5,804 bases of DNA, from positions 1 through 5,804 of the forward strand of contig PWOG01000054.1 in the NCBI GenBank assembly GCA_003557565.1, read 5' to 3'. This DNA is from Desulfobulbaceae bacterium. GTDB taxonomy: Bacteria > Desulfobacterota > Desulfobulbia > Desulfobulbales > Desulfurivibrionaceae. Of this stretch, positions 1 to 4,459 are shown piece after piece (within the stretch, counting starts at the first letter, position 1; every line of letters begins with the position of its first letter). Made by a program: the position numbers and the translations under genes. The notes under the pieces are model-generated. The model was not told where the DNA came from. It saw only the letters and a list, made by a program, of their open reading frames with translations, and ran no database searches.

Positions 1-627
1 CATGATTGTAAACAAAACGCCGAAAAAGACGGTCACCAATACGATGAAGATTTGAGCAGTATTGAATGCCACCGCGGCAAAGCTGCCCAGCAACTCCTGA
101 AAAATCCCGGTCAAATTGGAACGAATCTTTTCGCCTTGATCAGATGATTTTGACGTTTCATTTGACGCTTCAGCGGATTCCTCCGCGCCCGCGGGTTCGA
201 CCACCTCCGGGTCATCCCGTGCAATTTCAGTAGAAACCTCCTCCTGCAACTTCTCTTCGAAACGTGTGGCTCGCTGCTCAAATCGGATCAGGGGTTTTTG
301 GATACGTTCCCAATATTCGGGTATCTCCCTCGTGAGATTTGTGACTGATCCCTTCATCGGCCCGGACATGGCCCAGCCCGCCAAAATTATGCTTCCGAGA
401 AAGCCAACCGTGAACAGCCAGGCCGCGAGGCTTCTGCTGCCTGTCAAAGCCCGTAACCGAGAAATTACTGGATTAATTGCCAGCGAAATGAGTATGGTGA
501 GCACAAAGGACAACAGAATCGGAGACAGCAACCAATAAGCTTTGATAAAAGCATAGCTCGCCGCCGCCAGGACCACATAGAAGGAAACCGAGCGAGGCCT
601 CACTTCAATTGAAGGGTTGCTTGCCAT
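1..627 (-). CDS. AI-2E family transporter (PerM/YdiK-type permease), N-terminal part
   Basis: Incomplete gene: the first 209 residues are present and the rest lies beyond the left edge. Translated from the ATG at 627-625 it begins MASNPSIEV and shows hydrophobic segments at about residues 15-55 (probably two helices), 68-88 and 185-209. The order of two early helices, a third helix, a long soluble loop and further helices is typical of the AI-2E transporter (UPF0118) family, inner-membrane proteins of about 350 residues. Family members have been linked to autoinducer-2 export or ion/proton antiport, and the substrate here cannot be told. The loop (about residues 90-180) contains the amphipathic stretch PEYWERIQKP seen in this family and an unusually acidic, Ser-rich linker at about 135-165. 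The ribosome binding site is weak, with only purine-rich AAGAGA about 6 bases upstream of the ATG. No neighbour appears to be co-transcribed. Confidence 0.85.
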   Translation of the reverse strand, partial: MASNPSIEVRPRSVSFYVVLAAASYAFIKAYWLLSPILLSFVLTILISLAINPVISRLRALTGSRSLAAWLFTVGFLGSIILAGWAMSGPMKGSVTNLTREIPEYWERIQKPLIRFEQRATRFEEKLQEEVSTEIARDDPEVVEPAGAEESAEASNETSKSSDQGEKIRSNLTGIFQELLGSFAAVAFNTAQIFIVLVTVFFGVLFTIM

Positions 628-735
628 GTATTTTTCTCTTTTTTCCGAAAGAGCTCAAGTAACCGAGCTGGGAACGCCAGTGGAATTTTACGAAGGTTGA
701 TTCGCCTTATTCACTGGCTTTTTCGGCTGTCCTCT

Positions 736-790
736 CCGGTTGGCAACCGGCCAATCCGATCCCGCCGGCAGGGATGTATCCCCACTGCCG
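736..790. repeat. Two adjacent inverted repeats
   Basis: Positions 736-750 read CCGGTTG-G-CAACCGG, a perfect 7-bp inverted repeat around a single central base. Sixteen bases further on, 766-771 (CGGCAG) pairs with 785-790 (CTGCCG), with an inner GGAT/ATCC pair, giving a second imperfect hairpin. Neither is followed by a T-run on either strand, so these are not intrinsic terminators. They could be extragenic palindromes, a protein-binding site, or chance in GC-rich DNA. Confidence 0.4.
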
Positions 791-1052
791 ACACCAGCCC
801 CGACGGCCACTCCCGCGCTTCATCCTGGCTTCATGTTGAGTTACCGCTTCCATTGTTATTTCTGTAACGGTTGACCGGCTATTGCCGATTTGATGTTCGG
901 TTTTATCAGAATATCCCAAAGCCCAAGATCACAAGTCAAAGAGCAACTATCATGCCCGCGCCGTTCAATCGTAAATATTTCGTAACAAGCTGAAACTAAA
1001 GATGAAAAAAAGGTGACTCAGGCGCGAGACCACAGTGAGACCGGCTGGCGCC

Positions 1053-1087
1053 ACCGTCATATTTAATATAACCGTCATATATGGCGG
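1053..1087. repeat. Repeated half-site and imperfect palindrome, operator-like
   Basis: The 10-mer ACCGTCATAT occurs twice, at 1053-1062 and 1071-1080, with starts 18 bp apart. The second copy continues into the imperfect palindrome CCGTCATATATGGCGG (1072-1087), whose arms differ at one pair. Between the copies is AT-rich sequence containing the palindrome ATATTTAATAT. This looks like a regulator-binding site, but no convincing gene starts next to it, so its role is unknown. A 37-codon frame opening at 1081 has no ribosome binding site. Confidence 0.3.
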
Positions 1088-1309
1088 GAGACGTTGCCAG
1101 GCGAGCTTTTGGTTTTTTGCCCTTAGCCCAAGTCTACCTCGACCTGATGGTCTCGGCGGTCATCCACCAGCGGAACGAGGTTGGTCGTCAATAGTGAACA
1201 CGAAAACTTAGGCAGCTTTTTGCATTTGATAAGACCGGCAGCAGGCCGTTTGACGGTCACCGTTTCCCTAAGAAAGTTGCTGGCGAGTTTTTTAGCAAAA
1301 TAATGTATC

Positions 1310-1606
1310 TTATGCCGAAACTTCCTCTGCCGGCAAGATCTGCGAACCATGTCGGACGGTGAGAACGGAGATTTTCCGTTCTCCGAGGTGGTTTATTATT
1401 CGGTAATTTCCGTACAATATTTCCCGTATTTCTTCCCTGCCGGTTTCCGGCACCACCCTGCCCGATTGGGAAGATGTTTTCAGGATTTCAACTTTTGCAA
1501 AAACCGCGTTGAGCCAATTTTGGGCGGCGGCCGGGTTGTCTGAGGCGATGTATTCAGCGATTGTACCTGCCCGGTCAATCGCGATGGACGACCAGACTAT
1601 TTTCAT
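1310..1606 (-). CDS. RelE/ParE family toxin of a type II toxin-antitoxin pair
   Basis: A 98-residue protein of the usual size for this superfamily. The N-terminus (MKIVWSSIAIDRAGTIAEYIA) followed by DNPAAAQNW is the typical opening strand and helical hairpin. The core GRVVPETGREEIREILYGNYRII (residues 49-71) and the end VRHGSQILP (84-92) are the conserved central and C-terminal strands of RelE/ParE proteins. Arg50, Arg61, Arg69 and His86 occupy the positions where conserved basic residues usually stand. Members inhibit growth either by cutting mRNA on the ribosome (RelE, YoeB) or by poisoning DNA gyrase (ParE), and sequence alone does not decide between these. The gene overlaps the antitoxin gene by 4 bases (ATGA, 1603-1606), so translation is probably coupled and no separate ribosome site is needed. 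The protein appears intact. Its 3' part encodes a perfect 9-bp inverted repeat (1361-1383). Confidence 0.85.
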   Translation of the reverse strand: MKIVWSSIAIDRAGTIAEYIASDNPAAAQNWLNAVFAKVEILKTSSQSGRVVPETGREEIREILYGNYRIINHLGERKISVLTVRHGSQILPAEEVSA

Positions 1607-1884
1607 GTGGCCACTCGCTTTAATACCTTTTTTCTCGCATCGTTATGGGTCACTCCCTCCCCTTTCTCAAGCTGACCGATGGAGGTTTGGACATCTTGCA
1701 GCAACTCCATTTTTTCCAGCATCGCCTCGTATTCACCAACATCCAGCAGGACCGCCACCCCTTTGCCATGCTGGGTGATTATCAGAGGCCGCTTGGTGTC
1801 ATGGACTTGCTTCAGGAAAGAGGCGATCCCCGTTCTGAATTCCGACATTGACCGAATATCCTGGTCGATTCCAAGTCTTTGCAT
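1603..1884 (-). CDS. Phd/YefM family antitoxin
   Basis: A 93-residue protein that is the first gene of a two-gene operon with the RelE/ParE-type toxin. The N-terminal part, with SMSEFRTGIASFLKQVHDT (12-30), KRPLIITQHGKGVAVLLDVGEYE (31-53) and a following helix MLEKMELLQ, is the characteristic Phd/YefM fold: a dimerising DNA-binding domain built around a strand-turn-strand. The C-terminal tail (about 60-93, charged) is the usual toxin-binding region. These proteins neutralise the toxin and, with it, repress their own promoter. The ATG at 1884-1882 is chosen because AGGAG (complement of 1892-1896) lies 7 bases upstream; Met13 would be an alternative but cuts into the domain. Immediately upstream is a palindromic operator candidate. 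The gene appears complete and functional. Confidence 0.88.
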   Translation of the reverse strand: MQRLGIDQDIRSMSEFRTGIASFLKQVHDTKRPLIITQHGKGVAVLLDVGEYEAMLEKMELLQDVQTSIGQLEKGEGVTHNDARKKVLKRVAT

Positions 1885-1909
1885 AAGGACGCTCCTGGTT
1901 GAGAATTTT

Positions 1910-1952
1910 GTACATTAGTACCGTACTCTCAATTGGGTGTCCATGACCCAAT
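1910..1952 (-). promoter_or_regulatory. Probable promoter/operator of the toxin-antitoxin operon
   Basis: Read on the minus strand, TGGACA (complement of 1938-1943) is 17 bp from TACTAAT (complement of 1914-1920), a plausible sigma-70 -35/-10 pair about 30 bp from the antitoxin start. The -10 lies inside the inverted repeat GTAC-ATTA-GTAC (1910-1921), with a further GTAC at 1923-1926. TGTACA (1909-1914) matches the core hexamer known from the yefM-yoeB operator. The -35 lies in a second perfect inverted repeat, ATTGGGT (1932-1938) / ACCCAAT (1946-1952). Operator halves overlapping both promoter boxes fit autorepression by the antitoxin-toxin complex. The promoter boxes are inferred by eye. 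Confidence 0.5.
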
Positions 1953-2022
1953 CTCTTAACGCGTCTTCAGGGCCGGATTTCGCGGCCAAAGAGGAACTCC
2001 AGCAGAGCGATAGGCCGGGGCT

Positions 2023-2565
2023 TTAACGGGAGGAAACTCCGCCGGAGACGATGAGCTTCATGATTTCGGCCGGATCGGCGGCCAGGGGAGTTACCCGGTC
2101 GCGGGCGACGATGATCAGGTTGCCGGCAAAATTGTAGGACTGGGGCAGATAGACGGCGACACTGTCGGCCAGCCCCAGGTTTTGCAGATCTTCCCGGGTG
2201 ATGAAACCCAGCACCCGCACCTGATGATCCGCGTCCAGGGCCACCTCCACCGGCTTGTTGAAGCTCTTTTTGTCGCCGACAAAGGCGTTGACCAGGTCCT
2301 TGATGGAGGTATAGAGCAGGGCCACCAGGGGCAGCCGGGAGAAAAGACGGTCCACCAGGGCGACCAGCCGGTGGGCCAGCAGGTTGGAGGCCGCAAACCC
2401 CACAGCCAGGATCAGCCCGATGGTCAGCAGAAAACCGGCCCCCGGGATGGCAAAGGGAAAAATGCCATCGATCTTGGTAAAAACCAGGTAAACCACGTAA
2501 ACCGTGACCACCCCCGGCACCAGAACGAGCAAGCCCTGGAGAAAGTACTGGCTGATTTTTTTCAT
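2023..2565 (-). CDS. DUF502 family membrane protein
   Basis: A 180-residue protein of the DUF502 family, whose function is unknown. Two hydrophobic helices are evident at about residues 9-29 and 42-62, so it should sit in the inner membrane with a soluble C-terminal domain. Family hallmarks follow: RLPLVALLYTSIKDLVNAF (77-95), NKPVEVAL (103-110), VRVLGFITRE (116-125), the YLPQSYNFAGNLIIVARD region (139-156), and the terminal EIMKLIVSGG (167-176). The start ATG at 2565-2563 has an AGAGGA ribosome site 8 bases upstream. It is divergent from the superoxide dismutase gene, with a 188-bp gap. Codons for residues 93-133 are repeated at 94% nucleotide identity beyond the dismutase gene (3436-3556). 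A long alternative frame over the same DNA (1967-2761) is a shadow of GC-rich codons. No clear intrinsic terminator follows. Confidence 0.88.
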   Translation of the reverse strand: MKKISQYFLQGLLVLVPGVVTVYVVYLVFTKIDGIFPFAIPGAGFLLTIGLILAVGFAASNLLAHRLVALVDRLFSRLPLVALLYTSIKDLVNAFVGDKKSFNKPVEVALDADHQVRVLGFITREDLQNLGLADSVAVYLPQSYNFAGNLIIVARDRVTPLAADPAEIMKLIVSGGVSSR

Positions 2566-2738
2566 GCTTCGGTCCTCTGGGTAGACTTGATTGGTGCGAA
2601 AGCATATAGTGAACTGAGGATCTGTCGAGTATGCTGATGACTATTGGGACCCCGAAAACGAGTAAGCCGCATGGCTGCTCCAGGTGAACACGGATGGCAG
2701 TCTCGGCAAATTTATCAAGCTCTCTATAAACTATTTTT

Positions 2739-2745
2739 AAGGAGG
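2739..2745 (+). promoter_or_regulatory. Strong ribosome binding site of the superoxide dismutase gene
   Basis: AAGGAGG, a near-perfect anti-Shine-Dalgarno match, lies 8 bases before the ATG at 2754 and so selects that codon over the in-frame ATG at 2760. A TATAAA hexamer at 2725-2730 could be a -10 box, but no convincing -35 box is seen at the expected distance. Confidence 0.75.
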
Positions 2746-2753
2746 AAACCATC

Positions 2754-3362
2754 ATGAACATGACCCTGCCCGAACTGCCCTATGCCCTCAACGCCCTGGA
2801 GCCCCACCTCAGCGCCCGGACCCTGGAATTCCACCACGGCAAGCATCACCAGGCTTACGTGGACAATGGCAACAAGCTGCTGGCGGAGAGCGACCTCAAA
2901 GGCCTGGCCATGGAGGAAATCATCCGACAAACCGCCGGCGATGCCGGCAAGGCCGGCATCTTCAACAACGTGGCCCAGGTTTGGAATCACTCTTTCTACT
3001 GGCAGGGGATGAAGCCAGGGGGCGGCGGCGAACCCAGCGGCAAGATTGCCGAGTTGATCAAGGCCGATCTGGGCGGATTTGACCAATTTGTCGCCGAGTT
3101 CAAGAATGCCGGGGCCACCCAGTTCGGCAGCGGCTGGGCCTGGCTGGTCCTGGCCGACGGCAAGCTCCGGGTGACCAAAACCCCCAACGCCGAAAACCCT
3201 CTGACCCGGGGAATGGTGCCCCTGCTGACCATGGATGTCTGGGAGCACGCCTACTACCTGGACTACCAGAACCGCCGCCCCGATTACATGGCCACCTTCC
3301 TGGAAAAACTGGTCAGCTGGGATTTCGTCAACGCCAACCTGGCCAAGTTCACTTCAAGCTGA
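2754..3362 (+). CDS. sodB: Iron superoxide dismutase (Fe/Mn family)
   Basis: A complete 202-residue Fe/Mn superoxide dismutase, which converts superoxide to hydrogen peroxide and oxygen, probably in the cytoplasm because no signal peptide is visible. The N-terminal helical hairpin contains EFHHGKHHQAYV (25-36) and NVAQVWNHSFYW (72-83). The C-terminal domain contains FGSGWAWLV (124-132) and the family signature DVWEHAYYLDY (161-171). Aligned from memory with E. coli SodB, the metal ligands are His27, His79, Asp161 and His165, and Tyr35 is the active-site gateway tyrosine. Gln75 in AQVWNH and Ala146 in NAENPL are positions where Fe-type enzymes carry Gln and Ala, so iron is the likely metal. 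An insertion of about five residues near 61-67 precedes IFNN, compared with E. coli. The gene stands alone on the plus strand between an intact DUF502 gene and a DUF502 fragment. Codon use is GC-rich, like the DUF502 gene. Confidence 0.95.
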   Translation: MNMTLPELPYALNALEPHLSARTLEFHHGKHHQAYVDNGNKLLAESDLKGLAMEEIIRQTAGDAGKAGIFNNVAQVWNHSFYWQGMKPGGGGEPSGKIAELIKADLGGFDQFVAEFKNAGATQFGSGWAWLVLADGKLRVTKTPNAENPLTRGMVPLLTMDVWEHAYYLDYQNRRPDYMATFLEKLVSWDFVNANLAKFTSS

Positions 3363-3392
3363 ACCCGGCAAACCGGAACAAAATATCAAGCA

Positions 3393-3428
3393 CCCCAGCG
3401 GCACCCGCAGACTCCGGCGCCGCTGGGG
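3393..3428. repeat. Perfect 10-bp GC-rich inverted repeat downstream of sodB
   Basis: CCCCAGCGGC (3393-3402) and GCCGCTGGGG (3419-3428) are exact inverted copies around a 16-base loop, starting 30 bases after the dismutase stop codon. The stem would be very stable in the sodB transcript. No T-run follows on the plus strand, so it is not a canonical intrinsic terminator; it could stabilise the mRNA end. On the minus strand the sequence after it is only moderately T-rich. Confidence 0.45.
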
Positions 3429-3435
3429 CAAAGGC

Positions 3436-3556
3436 GGCCAGCCCCAGGCTTTGCAACTCTTCCCGGGTGATGAAACCCAGCACCCGCACCCGATGGTCCG
3501 CGTCCAGGGCCACCTCCACCGGCTTGTTGAAGCTCTGTTGGTCGCCGACAAAGGCG
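3436..3556 (-). pseudogene. Truncated DUF502 gene fragment
   Basis: This 121-bp segment matches 2167-2287, the middle of the DUF502 gene, with 7 mismatches counted by eye (about 94%) and no gaps, in the same orientation and 1269 bp away. Read in the homologous frame it gives AFVGDQQSFNKPVEVAL and VLGFITREELQSLGLA, matching residues 94-133 of the intact protein. Five of the seven changes alter residues, mostly conservatively (Asp to Glu, Asn to Ser, Gln to Arg, two Lys to Gln), and two are silent. Both membrane helices and the C-terminal part are missing. Flanking residues in the same frame (SHRKYFPHQGVRAI before, AFAPAAPESAGAAG after) show no similarity to the intact gene. The frame is open from 3567 to 3349 with a GTG, but there is no ribosome site and its end runs into the dismutase gene, so it is very probably a relic. 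Confidence 0.8.
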
Positions 3557-3602
3557 ATGGCCCGCACCCCCTGGTGGGGAAAATATTTCCGATGGCTAAT
3601 GC

Positions 3603-4325
3603 TCAGGCATCCGCAGAAAGAAGGCTGAGTTCATAGACATAGCCATATGTACACCACTTTCCCTCCGCGTTTCGAAAGATCTTAACAATCCCGGTCTCAT
3701 TTAGAGCCTGATAGAAGGAAAGGTTATCGGTGACAAAAGATTTTGCAGGCAGCTCCTCCAGGTCCAACAGTCGTGCCGAATAATTGCTAATTGCCGTTCG
3801 GAGTGTACCGTGATAATCAGTCAGCGAATGTACACCCAGGTACAACCGCGCGTCGGGAGACATAAATTCAGAAGCAGAATTGAGAAGTGCGAGCAGGTGT
3901 TCGTTGCCGGTGTTCCCACCGGCAAACGTGCGGGCATCCTCTGCAGGGAGGTCACGAAGATAGGCCGGTGCCACAATCTCATTTGGTAGATTGGCGAGGA
4001 TTACATCAAAGGGGCCCTCATAGTTGGTGAAGAGATTCCCGCTACGGACATCGATTTCCACGCCGTTGATTTTAGCGTTGCGCTCTGCAGTTATGACAGC
4101 ACGCGGATCAATGTCTGTAGCACTGACTCTGGCGCCACATTTAGCTGCGGCAATAGCGAGTACTCCGGATCCTGTACCGATGTCGATGACTCGCTCACCC
4201 GGACCGATTCGGATCGATCGTGCATAGAAAAGGCCGTTGGTAGAAGGCATGAACACGCCTGCAGACGCTTCGAGCTTCAGTTGTTGACCAAAAACCTTGA
4301 ACGTGGAAAATTTCTTAATATCCAT
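3603..4325 (-). CDS. Class I SAM-dependent methyltransferase, HemK/PrmA-like
   Basis: A 240-residue protein with a complete Rossmann-type methyltransferase core. Motif I is VIDIGTGSGVLAI (46-58), the acidic residue binding the SAM ribose lies in SATDIDPRA (68-76), and motif IV is ANLPNEIV (111-118). This motif takes the place of the NPPY tetrapeptide that N-methyltransferases such as HemK/PrmC use to hold an amide or amine; here it reads NLPN. The stretch FAGGNTGNEHLLALL (134-148) resembles the conserved GGxDG region of PrmC, and FMPSTNGLFYA (25-35) resembles the segment preceding motif I in the small-domain (MTS) family. The substrate is not evident; protein or small-molecule methylation is possible. 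It is the last gene of a minus-strand cluster: its ATG lies 2 bases after the stop of a 43-codon frame, and its own ribosome site is poor, so it may depend on coupled translation. It appears complete. Confidence 0.8.
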   Translation of the reverse strand: MDIKKFSTFKVFGQQLKLEASAGVFMPSTNGLFYARSIRIGPGERVIDIGTGSGVLAIAAAKCGARVSATDIDPRAVITAERNAKINGVEIDVRSGNLFTNYEGPFDVILANLPNEIVAPAYLRDLPAEDARTFAGGNTGNEHLLALLNSASEFMSPDARLYLGVHSLTDYHGTLRTAISNYSARLLDLEELPAKSFVTDNLSFYQALNETGIVKIFRNAEGKWCTYGYVYELSLLSADA

Positions 4326-4327
4326 GG

Positions 4328-4459
4328 TTATTGTTGAATATATCCTTGAAAGTCAACACTGCGCGTGAGCGGCGAGCGGCGGCGGCGCGAAGCGCCGAGT
4401 TGCGGGTCCTTGCCGTTCTCTTCAAGGCGCCCCCTTACTTCTTGTTCAAAGGCATTCAT
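4328..4459 (-). pseudogene. 43-codon bridging frame, possible N-terminal remnant of a cephalosporin-hydroxylase family gene
   Basis: This small frame fills the gap between two methyltransferase genes exactly. Its ATG (4459-4457) overlaps the TGA of the upstream gene as ATGA, and its TAA (4330-4328) ends 2 bases before the next ATG. The first 20 or so residues (MNAFEQEVRGRLEENG, then KDPQL) resemble, from memory, the N-termini of cephalosporin-hydroxylase (CmcI-like) proteins that commonly follow C-methyltransferase genes in polysaccharide clusters. After about residue 21 the sequence switches to Arg-rich low-complexity (ASRRRRSPLTR), encoded by a GC-rich run containing the hairpin CGGCGC-GAA-GCGCCG (4383-4397), and then to an AT-richer tail. 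The best reading is a real gene truncated by a deletion or insertion, with the frame still open through the junction. It could alternatively be a genuine small coupled protein or leader. The family match needs a search to confirm. Confidence 0.45.

Larger units (their letters stand above)
628..1309. other. Gene-poor intergenic stretch with repeats
   Basis: I see no convincing gene in these 680 bases between the permease start and the end of the toxin gene. Open frames on the minus strand (707-919, TTG start; 1123-1350) lack ribosome binding sites and recognisable domains, and the second overlaps the toxin gene. The stretch holds a perfect 7-bp palindrome at 736-750, an imperfect hairpin at 766-790, a short direct repeat GAGACC near 1026-1042, and the operator-like repeats at 1053-1087. 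On the minus strand a T7 run (complement of 1005-1011) follows a GC-rich but badly bulged stem (1012-1055), which is a poor candidate for a terminator of the toxin-antitoxin operon. The region may contain remnants of older inserted DNA, but nothing in it could be named. Confidence 0.5.

Noticed and set aside
213..227. 15-mer CATCCCGTGCAATTT shared with 5649-5663
   Set aside because: One copy lies inside the permease coding sequence and the identity ends abruptly on both sides. A single 15-base match is unusual but possible by chance in a window of this size.
707..919. 70-codon minus-strand frame with TTG start
   Set aside because: No ribosome site, no recognisable domain, and it is threaded through the palindromes at 736-790.
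1005..1055. Possible minus-strand terminator with T7 run after the toxin-antitoxin operon
   Set aside because: The stem needs a six-base one-sided bulge and a 22-base loop, and it lies 250 bases beyond the toxin stop codon.
1081..1194. 37-codon plus-strand frame starting inside the palindrome at 1072-1087
   Set aside because: There is no Shine-Dalgarno sequence and its length is within chance expectation.
1123..1350. 75-codon minus-strand frame after the toxin gene
   Set aside because: It overlaps the toxin gene, has no ribosome site and no family resemblance. It might be debris of an inserted element, but nothing supports a name.
2182..2637. 151-codon plus-strand frame opposite the DUF502 gene
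   Set aside because: It is antisense to a well-supported family protein, has Gln/His/Gly-rich shadow composition and lacks a ribosome binding site.
1967..2761. 264-codon minus-strand open frame covering the DUF502 gene and the sodB upstream region
   Set aside because: Most of it is an alternative frame of the GC-rich DUF502 gene, rich in Gly, Pro and Arg, and its start overlaps the sodB start codon. Its first 60 or so residues look fairly protein-like but match nothing I recognise.
2724..3248. 174-codon minus-strand frame opposite sodB
   Set aside because: It is antisense to an unmistakable superoxide dismutase, and the open frame follows from high GC at third positions.
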